Shown: piece after piece, positions 12,129 to 28,868 of the stretch | How positions within the stretch are numbered: the first letter of the stretch is position 1 | Layout: each line of letters opens with the position of its first letter | NCBI GenBank assembly: GCA_012064385.1 | Contig: QRDG01000522.1 | Location: 1,038,552-1,102,551 of the forward strand | Reading direction: 5' to 3' | Length of the DNA: 64,000 nt | From: Puccinellia tenuiflora | Lineage: Eukaryota; Streptophyta; Magnoliopsida; Poales; Poaceae | Program-made: the position numbers and the translations under genes | The notes under the pieces: generated by a model | The model's input: the letters and a program-made list of their open reading frames with translations, nothing else | Told to the model about the DNA's origin: nothing | The model's database searches: none

Positions 12129-13103
12129 CAATCTCTACAAACCACCTGGGAAATGTTCATAGAATCCAAAAGTCCGAACTTTCTAAGGTGCGTTCTAAAA
12201 GCTGGTCTAAGGGGGAGATAAGTAGACACAGGGGATTCATTTATTAAATCAGGTTATATTCGTTATTACTAGCAATATAACCAGATTGACCTTGCCTTAC
12301 AAACCAAATAATGGGCAATGTTCAATATACAGGACGTACTTACTCCTTAATGGACGTCAGCTACAATCTTTGATATTTGATTACCTGCAAAATTTGTGTT
12401 CCAATAATAGAGAAATGTCTAAGATATAAATGTTCAAATCAGATAAGTTAATACAGCTATCTCCAAGATGTATCTTTTATAGATATTGCAGAAAAGAATT
12501 TCTTATAATTCAACTTTTCTTGGTTAACGAAATTTCAAATATCCAATTTTGCCTATGTTCAAATGTCTCCTAAGACATAGATGTTCAAATGAGATAAATA
12601 AATACAACTATCAGATAGTTGTGGCGATGAGATTTTCAGTTGTCAATATTCTAAAATATTTGATTTGTCCATGAAGTAGGTTTTTTAGTAATCATGTAAG
12701 AATCTTGGTGGAATTGAACCACCTTCCGTCCGGGTTATGGGCATAAACCCAAGAATCCACGGAGAATCTCCCCAAGCAGAGAAAAGATCCAGAATTGCAG
12801 CGTACAAGCTACACAAATGTGCATACTTATGGTGCTGAGAAATTATTTTTGAAGTCCAAGTTGGCCACTACAAGCTGTGCACAAATAGAACCAACCTAAA
12901 GAAAACTCATAGAAAAAAGATTTAAGCAACAAAATTAACTTAACAAAATTATTATCTAGTAAATGGATACAAATTTTTCATATCCCTCTGATCAATATTA
13001 ATTGTCAATGAATCGAAAATATATAATTAAATATAGAAAATTATAATTGCAACTGAAAAATTGGAGTACCAGAAACCTAAGTATTTAATTTAAATAATTA
13101 TAA
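12129..13103. other. AT-rich intergenic DNA, no gene seen
   Basis: No open frame of note. A tRNA-like T-arm at about 12698-12720 does not belong to a full cloverleaf. Short phrases such as taagaca/tagatgttcaaat recur near 12410 and 12570, suggesting an old local duplication. Confidence 0.5.
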
Positions 13104-13495
13104 TGCTAGAATTACAGGAACATAGTACACAATAATTTTATACTATTAAATTGCAGAAAATTAGTTGTCGCCAGAGAAATTGTACAAATAAGACTAATCC
13201 GTCATGCAATAAAATCGTTAGTTCAAGTGGGCACAGAATACAAGCTTCAAATGATAGGACGTTGATATTCAGCAACAATGATTTTCAAAAGCCAGATTAA
13301 TTTCAATAAATATAGTGCTAGAATTACAGAAACATAGTAAACAATAATTTTATACTATAAATTGGAGAAAATTAGTTATCGCCAGAGAAATTGTACAAAT
13401 AAGACTGTCATGCAATAAAATCGTTAGTTCAAGTGGAGCTTCAAATGAATAGGAACGTTGATATTCAGCAACAATGATTTTCACAAGCCAGATTA
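13104..13495. repeat. Tandem duplication of about 200 bp
   Basis: Two direct copies are visible, 13104-13299 and 13316-13495. Both run from tgctagaattacag to ttcagcaacaatgatttt and gccagatta. They differ by a few substitutions and small deletions, including a 15-20-base loss in the second copy. No coding frame is involved. Confidence 0.85.
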
Positions 13496-15792
13496 TACAT
13501 TCCTCTAAATAAGTAATCTTTTAATCACAAAACATGCTTGCAATCAACAAACATGGCGGTACTATGAGTAAGAACGTTGTTAATACAACCAAAAAAATGT
13601 CCCAATAAAACCATATATGAATATATGAATAGCGCAGTAGAAGGCACACGGTTGTTGGCAACATAACAGCAGAAAGTTCCTGGCCACGCCTTTCTCAGGA
13701 TGGTTCAGCACCGTAGATGAGCTCCGAATAGGCCCAAGGGCAGACGTGTTCTTCCTCAGGCAGATACTATTACATCCCATGATGCTGCTCAGTCTACATA
13801 AATTATCTTTCATAAGCTTGAGAGCTACAAATTGCATTAACAGAACTCAAAATTACAGGTTCCAACAGTATACAAGAATCTTAGAGAACAAATTTTACAG
13901 AAGAATAATCCAAGTCAACCAAACATAATTAGAATAACAGAACATAAAACAAAACAGAGGTTTACTGACAAACAAATACTGACCAGAAACAGAATACTGG
14001 TACGGAAGTTAGGGCCATAACAATAGTATGTTTGTGCAAATTCGTGCTGTGATATTTGAGTAGATTATATACATCGGTTGTCTTATGTTGATACAGAGTC
14101 TTAGAATTTACAGATCCTTCAAAACTTCTCTAGGTACATGCGTGGTAATTCAACTAGATATCAAACAAACTATACAACCTCGGAAACTAGATCGAACTCA
14201 GCTGTGTATCTTAAGATGAATGGTAGTTCAACTGTTCTATATGCTTGTATGAATTTCAGCTGGAAATTAACGATTGTACCTTTGATGTCCGGTCGGTAGC
14301 TCCATGATCAATTCGGTACGGTAGAATCATTGTGCCGGCAAGACGGATCGGTTGTGACGGGCAGTAAAACAGGAGGACACCAGCACACAGGGGGGAGAAC
14401 CCGGGGCTAAAATAAAATAACCCCCGTGCGATCTCCCCCCAAGACACAAGAATCATCTTTATTATGGTGGTGGCCTGCCATGCGAGCGCACCCAACATGG
14501 CAAAGGCCTCTAGGTGTCACATCTCTCTTTTTTTGCACTCTTTTGGGACCTCTCGTCACAAGCACCTCGCTTGTTACATGGATCTTACCTTGCAGTCACC
14601 TCCGATCTCTTGGATCTAATAATTATCGAAAGTTTATCCGAATAATTATTACAGAGAGAGACGTAGTCGTCGCAGAAGAGAGGGAGCAGACGGATCCCCA
14701 CGAGCACGCCGGAAAGAACCTCCATCCTCGCCGCCGCTTCAACCCGAGACCGCCGAGAACAACCGAGATCCGCCGCGAGACATCAGATCTGCAAGCCAAA
14801 TTCGCAGAGATAGTCAAGACACGCAGATCTGCACAGGCTTACGACGGATCTACAACTCCAACACGCGAAACAGAGGATCTTCGTGGAGAAAATTACTCAC
14901 CAGCAACGGATCAGACTCTCCGTACGGGCAGATCTGGAGGTTCCGCTCGCAAAAGCCGCCGCCTCGCGTTCTCGCTTCGAGATCGCCGGAATCCCAACGC
15001 GTCGATCGAATCGAGGTAACCTGCGCAAGAGATAACACACGGGGGGGTTGCGCATAAATCATGATCTACAAGCTCACCGTACCGAGATCGAACCGAGTAC
15101 GATTCGATTCCGAAACTACGCGGCGATTACGGCGCTAACTCAACTTCCGATCTAGGTGGTTGGGATTAGGTGGAGGAGGAAGCGTGTTTATCTGGTCTAG
15201 ATCTAGCCTGGAGGGGAAAGGTTGCGTGCCGCAGAGGAGAACCGGACTAGGTTTTCTTTTGGTCTGGTTGTGCAAATATGCGGAGGCGAGGTATTTATTG
15301 TCTGGTATCGCGAAGTGGACGGCCCGGATGGAGTTGTTGGCAATGGACGGGCGAGATGCGCTGCACGTGGCGTGAGGCCATTGGCGGTGACAGCTGGATC
15401 GCACCGGCAGACCGCAACTTGCGCAATTAACGTCACTGCGTGCGTCATCGGCGCGCCGGATCTTCTGCGGCGACGAACGTAGGTTCGGTGGTTTATGGTC
15501 GGCGTGTCCGTAAACGCTGATTGGCTGCGGTAGCTGTATAATAATAGGCCGTGTGTGAGGAATTGCCAGATGGATGGGCCTTTTGCTGGCCAAAAATCGC
15601 TGCCGACATCCTCAGCCGGTTTTGACAGGATCCAAACCGAGAATATCGGCCTCCTCCACGCGCACATGTGACCTCTTCGGCCTGATGATTCTTTGGTCAA
15701 GTTGGTGCGCTATGACGAGGTAATGTAAACATTCGCTACTGTCAAAAAATGTAAACATCATCCCTCAAAAAAAAATGTAAACATCGCTTTCA
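13496..15792. other. Unassigned intergenic DNA with a GC-rich block at 14640-15500
   Basis: No frame resembles a known protein. The GC-rich block reads on the minus strand like an untranslated leader or promoter region (CT-rich runs, possible splice signals), as in retroelement leaders or the 5' part of a lost gene. Longer frames on both strands here are low-complexity basic sequence. I cannot identify it further. Confidence 0.35.
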
Positions 15793-16427
15793 TTAACACG
15801 AAGTTTGACAAATTTGATCTTTATTTGAAATTTAAATATAAAATGAACTCAAATTCAAGAAAATCATGATCCGACCATTTTTCATGGCGCCCGCAACTGA
15901 GACGTCATGTTGACGCCCCGGTCAAAAACGCCGTGGTACCCCATTGACCACGCCACGTCGAAGCACCCGGACCCGCTTTCTTTTAGCATGGTGTCTTAGC
16001 CCCACCACAGGCGGGTACAGGAACGCTAGCCACCGCGACACCACGTGGATTTTGCCCAGCGGCAGAGGGGAGGGGAGGAGTGGGGTCGGGAAGTCCGCCC
16101 CGGTCGCCGCTAGAGCGACGCGGAGAGAACGGGTTTTCAGTCGCGAGCATTCATTTTCAGGGTACTCGGTCCCTGAAGTGCAGGGTTATGTCTTCGGGTT
16201 TGTTATGGACACATAATGACTTCTCATGCATGTTTTTGTCACGTTGATTTCGATGTGACTTAGTGTTTCTTTGTTAATTGGTCTTTACCACACAAATTTC
16301 TTTACCTGGAACCACATCTTGCACGGTTTAAGAACCGACGTATCATCTATCACTAGCCTACATGTATTTTCTGAACAATGGATATTGAAACATATATCTC
16401 ATTTTTTCTCCTCATGGGTAGGCTTAC

Positions 16428-16582
16428 TTGGACATATTAGAGGTGGTGAAGCATCTTCCTGCGAACAAAGCTCATGGCCCTTATGGGTTTTTGGCCAGAT
16501 TCTACTAAGTTTGTTGCTTAATGACCTTATGGCGGCTGTTTTGCATCTTCTGGCCCTGACTTTTTTGGGCCTACTAATGTAA
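16428..16582 (+). pseudogene. LINE reverse transcriptase fragment
   Basis: Translation from 16428 gives a stretch containing LPANKAHGPYGF, close to the N-terminal reverse transcriptase motif of plant LINEs (usual form NKAPGPDGF). A stop follows at 16506. In the adjacent frame the continuation LLNDLMAAVLHLLAL fits the next segment of the same domain, so at least one frameshift is present. It is a short, dead remnant with no flanking target repeat that I can see. Confidence 0.65.
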
Positions 16583-16678
16583 GGTAGAGGAGACGACAAT
16601 TGTGGTGCCTTCGGGTTGCAACAATTTAGGTAGTATTATCTTTTTTTTAAATCGTGTTATGGTGCATGGAAAATCAAA

Positions 16679-17041
16679 TCTATACCTCTTATAAAGCAAA
16701 ACCCCACTAAGTTCATTTATGATTTTTCTGTCTCAACATGCAAGCTATCCACATCATCCACTCTCTTAGCCTATCAATTGTCCATGTCACCGGTCTTCAC
16801 TAATATTTATTAATCTTTGCATGCAAAATCCGCATCATCAATATTTTTAATTATTTAATTGTACATGCTAATAATTTTTTATACACATATTTTGTGTCGA
16901 ATTAATTTAGTACCTCTACTATGACAAACTGAATTTTACATATTCGTATAGAGAACGTAATGTATCATATTTTTCATGCCCTTTTTAAAAAATATAAGTT
17001 TTTAAACAGATTCCCGCTGCAATGCGCGGGGTATCTTCTAG
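16679..17041 (+). mobile_element. Small non-autonomous Helitron (363 bp)
   Basis: The element starts TCTATACCTCTTATAAAG at 16679 after an A and ends CTAG at 17038-17041 before a T, the A|T insertion site expected of Helitrons. Just inside the 3' end is a GC-rich hairpin with cccgc (17013-17017) pairing with gcggg (17026-17030), about ten bases before CTAG. There are no terminal inverted repeats and no target duplication, as expected for rolling-circle transposition. It is far too short to encode a Rep/helicase. Confidence 0.88.
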
Positions 17042-18019
17042 TTCTATTGAAAACTTTGGCACATTAAATTCCACCAAAAACATAGATGATACACAATTAT
17101 GTTCAGATTTTAAGTTTAGATTTTCCCGATTACCCACAAACAAGCATAAATGAACATCGTTTTCAAAGCAAAGTTAATGTGGACAGGTTTATAAAATGGT
17201 TTTTTAACCTACAACCAGGATGAACCTGAAAAATCCTAATATTACAAGTGCAACAGTGGACGTGCATGTCTACTATTAGTAATAACATACTATGTTAATG
17301 GCAACTAGACAAACAACCGGAGTATATGGCCAGTAGACTAAGACTAGTAAGTTTCCGATGATGTTTTGTGGTTGTGTCATACTTTGTATGAATACTGTAG
17401 AAGGATGGGCAAAGGGTATGTCGTGGATCAACCGACATAACCTGTGGGTCCGCCCCTGCATTAAGGCATTCGTGGTATGCATCAATCATCAAGATGATTC
17501 AAAGGCAGATTATAAGAAGAAATTTTACACAAATGGCAGTAAGCGTGAACATATTATGATGGATATATAATTATCACCCTACATGTGTGCCAAAAAAATC
17601 TTTGATTGAGTGTTGACATCATTTATAGCACGAGAATGTTGCAAACTATATTTCGGCATGCAAACTTTGCACTAAAACAGGGCATGTGCTCGCACCTATG
17701 ATCAGACACAAAGAATCTCATGAGTTGCAAGAAATCAAATTGAATATTAAATTCCACTATTGGATATTCCTCTCCGAGAAGATCAAGAATGATATGAATA
17801 CGACTCAAGTCGGATCTCAAACGTGGTCGACGAAATTCGGAGTAACTTGTGTTGACAACAACTACTTGGTTGCACAGAACGACACTTAATAGTATCTCAA
17901 ATGGAAAAGTGACAATGGAAAAAGTTCATGATATTTTTGAAACAGACAAATTTGATTTTTTTATCATCTCAATCAGAGTTAGTAAATAATCTATAGAAAG
18001 AAATTATATATGTGCATGA
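17042..18019. other. Intergenic DNA, no gene seen
   Basis: No protein-like frame. The sequence is AT-rich with no recognisable termini. It lies between the Helitron and the right arm of the inverted repeat pair. Confidence 0.5.
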
Positions 18020-18020
18020 A

Positions 18021-18071
18021 GCCCTAGGCTACCATGTCGTGCTAGTAAGCACGATAGCCTGGGCTAGGGCG
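18021..18071 (+). other. Imperfect hairpin near the inverted-repeat arm
   Basis: The outer bases gccctag pair with ctagggc and the inner tcgtgct with agcacga around an agta loop; the middle of the stem is mismatched. It is part of the right arm of the larger inverted repeat. It could be chance or a relic of the element's terminus. Confidence 0.35.
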
Positions 18072-18286
18072 CCATGCTAAAAAAAAGGGACCTGGGTGCG
18101 TCGACGTGGAGTGCTCAATGAGGTACCACGGCACCTTTGATCGGGGCGTCATGTTGTCCAACATGGCTTCCCAGGTGCGGGCGCCATGAAAAAAAAAGGC
18201 CAGATCGTGATTTTTTTATATTGGTTTATTTTATGTTTAAAATTCAAATAAGGGTCAAATTTGTTAAATTTCACTCCATTAACAGG

Positions 18287-19084
18287 TTCATGGATAAGTT
18301 AAATCTGACGAAACCTCATAGACCAAGTAATCAGCACTCATTGTCTTCACGGGTGTCCAAGCAATCAACACTCTCGCCCGACCTCCACCTTGAACACATA
18401 GTTGTGGCCTGATATTGTCTGGATATTGTTAAAGTTCTTAACCTTGCTAGCTGACAAGTTATGGCACTGTCATATGTGAGTTAAAACTCTGGGAGAATGA
18501 ATTCTCCTCAGCCCGCTTCGTCTATGAGCGTAGACACTGTCACACCTTGGGCTAAAATTCTTTTTTTTGGGGGGGGGGGGGGGGGGGCAAGTGGGCGGGG
18601 GGGGGGGGGGGTAAAAAAGGTTTTAGATGATTTTTAGTAGACAAATGGGCCAAATATAGTTATAGATATCAGGCAATTTCTTCGTGGGCTGGGGGGCCAT
18701 TGCCCAGGTTGGCCCCCATGCATGAAGGTCCGCCACTGAGCGTAGATGATTCAATGTTCATGCTCATTCTTTAACTTGTAGTCCCTTAGCTTTAGACTTG
18801 GGACGTTGTACCTGGATCATTGATTCCCCTCATGTAATCATCATACCTTATATGATTCAGCAATAAAGATGCCCAGGTTCCTAAAAAAATCAATTATTGC
18901 CCTCCGGTTTCTGGGAGTCTTTGTTAGACTTCTAAATTCATAAACGTGTTTCGTGGCTCGTGGTGCTACTTCAAATAGCCTTGGACGTTGGTTTTGGCTC
19001 CTCCATACCCTTTGATCGTCTTTGTATTCCCATAAATATTTCAGAGCAATAAAATGTTGCCAAAGTTATCTAAAGAAACGTCCA
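18287..19084. other. Intergenic DNA with two G homopolymers and a possible retroposon tail
   Basis: Around 18566-18612 there are two long G runs separated by a short spacer. Such runs are unstable and prone to sequencing error. A short A run after an aataaa-containing phrase (about 18863-18890) resembles the 3' tail of an old retroposon whose 5' end I cannot place. Confidence 0.4.
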
Positions 19085-19860
19085 GGACCTTGTGTGAACA
19101 ATTTGGTAGAATTTATAATTTAACTCTCAATTCGAATATATTAGTGTATGATGTTTTTGTTAAAGGATGGGGCATTATTAAATATTGCAGGACTTTGTGG
19201 GAGTGAAATAGCTAGTATGTGACAAAATCTTCAAGTATGGTGTGTTGACGTTCTTTTGACTGGTGGTGAGAATAAATGTAAATGCTTACTCACTAAATCT
19301 GGTATTTTCTACCAACTCGATGTATTTAGCTCTAAAAATGTGTGTGGTTAAATGGCCTCATAGGAATGTTTAGCGGATAAAATCCCTTTGAAGATAAAGA
19401 TTCTTGTGGTTGGGTTGCCACATAAGTATTTTAACTAAAGATGTTTTGATTCGAAGAGGATGGAAGGGTAGAGATAATAAGTGTTGTTTTTTGTGATGAA
19501 TTAGAGACTTTGTATCATATGTTCTCTGAGTGTAAACTGATTAGATGTATATGTGGCATGGTCAAATGTGCTACGGGTGCATGGGCACTTTCAGGGAATT
19601 AGTGGCTGGATTCTGAATTTCTTGTGTAAATACATAATTGTTATTGAAGTGGGTGTGACTGAAGTATTTTGCGCAATGTGGAAAGCTGGAAATGCAACCG
19701 TTTTTTAATCATGTTTACCCTCATGATCCCACAGTCGTAATGTATAGTATTGTTAACTGGATGGATAAATGGTCGATTATGAAGAAAACAAGCGTGTGTC
19801 TGGTGTTTCGTAGCGCGGCATGATGACTGTCAAGAATTATTTCCAAGGTCTTCGACAAAT
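19085..19860 (+). pseudogene. LINE ORF2 C-terminal remnant (zf-RVT region)
   Basis: Conceptual translation with frameshifts and stops shows the order typical of plant LINE ORF2 tails: a WGIIKYCRTLWGE-like segment near 19165-19210, LTKSGIF near 19285, KIPLKIKI at about 19380, then RRGWKG and a cysteine-containing zf-RVT stretch with ECKLIRC near 19540, and a FCAMWKAGNATVF segment near 19660-19710. The copy is heavily decayed and has no intact frame. LINEs retrotranspose by target-primed reverse transcription; this tail follows the reverse transcriptase domain. Confidence 0.75.
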
Positions 19861-20407
19861 GACATGGTTAGGGTCCGACGACAAAAAGAATTGGCATTGG
19901 TTGAGGAAGAGTTGGTGCCTTATGTTATGTTCTCCTTTTGATAATGTCATTTTGTAAATAGTAAGGAGAGTTATTACCATTTTATGTCTAGTGGTATGGT
20001 TCTACTTGAAAAGCTGTAATAGGTTTTCTAGTAGTAGTCTTTTTCTTTTCTTGTAATAGTCTTGTTGGAGGTGCGTGACGAGTTGCTGGGAATGAACATG
20101 ATGTATATGTCCCTTTAATTCAATTTTGTTTTTGCATGCATGTGTGTGCTCTGTTTTATAGAGAAAAATCACACGTAAACATCAACAGCATGGAGAAGGA
20201 GCCGACATATGATAAGTTTTTTGTAAGATTAATTCTTAGTTGGGTCTGCTTTACAAGAAAATATTATGGCGTGGGTTTCAAAAAAAAATCATGACTTGGC
20301 TTGATTTTTTCTTTTTAGAAAGAGTTTTGGGCGCACGAGTGCACGGGCCTTTTTTTTTCACCTGCGAGTGCACGGGCCTTGATTAGCGGAAATGTTTATA
20401 GGAACTA
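19861..20407. other. Intergenic DNA, probable LINE 3' flank
   Basis: No gene seen. The first 200 bases may be the remaining LINE 3' region. Short direct phrases (gagtgcacgggcctt, twice at about 20337 and 20365) mark a local duplication. Confidence 0.4.
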
Positions 20408-20416
20408 AAAAAACTA

Positions 20417-22223
20417 GGATTAAGTATACTTTTCACCCTCAAATGTCACATATTGAACACAAATCCCTCTGAACTAAAAATTGGGATGTTTTAAACCCTC
20501 AAATCTATAATACCGTCTAAATCACCCCCTAGCACTCAATTTAGGTGGTTTTGGACCAATTTAAATGGTATTGGGACAAGTTTGGACGGTTTTGCCGTGC
20601 TGACGTGGCTTCACATCATCGCCACGTCAGACGGCAAAAACCACCCGAGCTCCTGCACCAGCCTCGCGTACTCGGGCGCGACGCCCTGCACGCTGGCGGG
20701 ACCTCCTCCGGTGCCGGTGCTGTTTCCATGAACATGGTGTCGCGCCAGTTGGCCGCCGGCGAGTGGAACATGTCGAAGTTGCTCCGTTACCGCACGCGTC
20801 GCTGAGGGTCCCGGGTGTAGTACGGCGCCACCTCCGGCGGCGACTCGTGGAACCGCCGCACGCACGAGTGAAGTCGTGGCTGTTTACTGAACGCACGTAT
20901 GTGCAACCAAAACTAGTGCTGCCAGCGTATCCATCCATGATTGCTGACCACCAGCAGCAGCGTGTACATAGGTGCGCCGCTAGCTCAGACGAGAGGAAAT
21001 GCACCCGGGCGTGTACATAGGTGCTTCTCCGGGGACGCACAGGCCGTAGGCGCCGCACGAGGTCGGCAGCTCGTACTGCCAAGATATCGCCTTGTAATCG
21101 GAGGTCCAGGCCTTTGAGCCGCCGGCCCAGTACGTGGCCGTTGTTCGAAAGTCAACCATACCGTTGTTGGAAAGAATCGAAGCCGAGGACTCTACTACCC
21201 GGAACTCAATACGATTCAACCAAAGCCTTTGCTTTGCTAAAGATACCCGTTATACGCACGGAGGTTGCCGTCGTCGTCCAGCGTCATCCGCTGGACGACG
21301 CCGATGACGTCCGGACGAAGGTGTCGAACGCGAGCTTGTCGACGCTGTCGTGGCCGTTGCCGCCATGGAGGTAGAACCCAAAGAAGCCCCGGCTGTCCAG
21401 GCAGCCGTACACCGGCGGCTCCGTGGCATTCTCCGGCTGGGCCATGAGGGTCGTGTGCTGCCACTACATGGGCCTCGTGCGCCTGCCGTAGAACTCCTTG
21501 TACAGCGCCATGAAACGTCTTGCCGAGCCGCAGCGCGAAGCGGCGGTTCTTGGAGATGAGCGGTGGCGAGGACAGGGTGAAGTTCTGGTCCAGCACCAGC
21601 GTGTCTGACGGGCTGTCGAAGCTCCGCCACGGCGTGCTGCCTAGGTCGAAGACGCGGATGACGGGCTCGGAGGAGTTGAGGAGCTTGACGGTCGCCGACG
21701 GAGTTGAGGGTGCCCCACAGCACATTGCCTAGCCTGGTACCCGTGGCAAGGACCAGGCGCCGTCCAAGGAGAGCGTGGGCGGGCGCGACCAGTAAATGAC
21801 GCGTGCCGGCGTGGCGCGCCAGAGCGGGAATGATTACGGGAGGTCGACCACTGCGAGGTCCAGCGAGGACGCGCCGACGTGGAAGACGCCGTTGGTCGCG
21901 TACATCAACGGCTCGAACTGCCCCGGCGTGTCCGCGGCACCGGAGGAGGTCCCGCCGGCGTGCAGGGCCGTCGCGCCCGAGTACGCGAGGCTGGTGCTGG
22001 AGCTCGGGCGCGCGCTCTTCCAGCTGCAGAAGGTAGCAACGACACTTCAATCGCCACGTCAAAGCCACGTCATCAGCAAAAACCACCCAGATTGTCCAAA
22101 AACAACTTAGGGAGTGCTTTTGACGGCATTGTGGATTTGAGGGTTTGAAACATACCGATTTTTAGTTCAGTGGAATTTATGTCCAATGTGTTAGATTTGA
22201 GGGTGAAAAGTATACTTTAATCC
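20417..22223. mobile_element. Pack-MULE (Mutator-like element) carrying a captured receptor-kinase fragment
   Basis: Long terminal inverted repeats begin GGATTAAGTATACTTTTCAC at 20417 and, read on the minus strand, GGATTAAAGTATACTTTTCA at 22223. They are flanked by a 9-bp target duplication with one mismatch (aaaaaacta 20408-20416, aaaatacta 22224-22232). This size of duplication is diagnostic for Mutator-like elements. There is no transposase. The interior is GC-rich host-gene sequence, so this is a Pack-MULE. The inverted repeats continue past the terminal part into captured sequence (to about 20717 on the left and 21940 on the right). The element ends about 280 bp from the DWARF4 stop codon. 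Confidence 0.85.
20995..21740 (-). pseudogene. Captured S-domain/lectin receptor-like kinase fragment inside the Pack-MULE
   Basis: Minus-strand frames give, in order, a B-lectin-like part (RSFDSPSDTLVLDQNF, near 21600-21650), a linker, and an S-locus-glycoprotein-like part with SCGAYGLCVP (about 21020-21110). This is the extracellular layout of G-type lectin S-receptor-like kinases. The pieces lie in different frames, there is no signal peptide, transmembrane segment or kinase domain, and a stop separates the lectin part from sequence upstream (near 21838). It is therefore a dead capture. Its orientation is the same as DWARF4. Confidence 0.75.
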
Positions 22224-22232
22224 AAAATACTA

Positions 22233-22504
22233 AGAAGCTAGGCCTCTGTTCTGTTTTGCTTATTGTGGGCCTTGGGCTGGCCTTATTACCATTCCAGTAC
22301 TACTGGGCCTTGCAACATTTCCTCTTATACTCTGTTCTCTTTTATCCCCATCTACAACTACAATTCTACATAAACCAGCCCGAAGGGCAAAAAAAAAAAA
22401 GTACAACGACGAGCATGTGTACATATTCCCTCTGTACTCCTCCCTAGACGCTAGACTGAATCACTGATCGATCATATATGTCCACTGTCAAAACACTTCC
22501 TGCT
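22233..22504 (-). other. Region just downstream of DWARF4 (3' UTR candidate)
   Basis: Only about 270 bp separate the DWARF4 stop codon from the Pack-MULE target duplication. No clear AATAAA signal is seen on the minus strand here. The natural 3' end may lie in this strip or inside the element. Confidence 0.4.
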
Positions 22505-28631
<6,127 letters not shown>

Positions 28632-28689
28632 GAGCCACCGCCGATCTTTCTTGAAATTTATTTCCCTTGTCGATCGCTCGCTTTGCTGG

Positions 28690-28705
28690 CGTGTGTGTGC
28701 GTGCG
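28690..28705. promoter_or_regulatory. BRRE-like elements in the DWARF4 5' leader
   Basis: The plus strand carries CGTGTG (28690-28695) and CGTGCG (28700-28705), both fitting the BZR1-binding consensus CGTG(T/C)G. BZR1 represses DWARF4 genes in feedback control in model plants. The site sits 60-75 bp upstream of the ATG. The motif is short and the region is a GT-rich simple repeat, so function is inference. Confidence 0.35.
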
Positions 28706-28858
28706 CGAGAGAGAGAAAGAAAAACAGGGGCTCAATTGAAGGAGCGCTTTAAGCTCTAAAAATCTCTCCCTGCAACCTTTGTGCAAAGAGGTTTTTTGCT
28801 GTAGGAAGGTGCCGACCTCGCTCTCTCCTCCCCTCTCCCTCTCTGTTGTGGTGGTGCT

Positions 28859-28868
28859 CTTATATAAG
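28859..28868 (-). promoter_or_regulatory. TATA box of DWARF4
   Basis: The palindromic sequence cttatataag lies about 230 bp upstream of the ATG at 28631. A CT/GA-rich leader follows it on the minus strand (about 28855-28810), common in plant 5' UTRs. No better TATA candidate occurs nearer the start. Confidence 0.7.

Larger units (their letters stand above)
15793..18286. repeat. Inverted repeat pair, arms about 15793-16020 and 18020-18286
   Basis: The left arm on the plus strand and the right arm on the minus strand share an ordered series of matches: a tgacaaatttga-like AT-rich start, catggcgcccgca, gacgcccc, gccgtggtacc, cattga and ccacgtcga. The arms are diverged and differ by several indels. 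The interval holds a LINE fragment and a Helitron. The arms may be the long terminal repeats of an old DNA element, or two independent copies of one dispersed repeat in opposite orientation. Confidence 0.6.

Noticed and set aside
12698..12770. tRNA-like sequence on the minus strand with a perfect T-arm (GGTGG TTCAATT CCACC)
   Set aside because: The acceptor and anticodon arms do not pair correctly, and I could not match it to a plastid or mitochondrial tRNA with confidence.
14426..15019. 197-codon plus-strand frame as a possible gene
   Set aside because: Basic, repetitive composition, no recognisable domain, and the opposite strand looks like a leader region.
18566..18612. Long G runs as G-quadruplex regulatory sites
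   Set aside because: They are plain homopolymers, probably of uncertain length in the assembly, and not near any gene.
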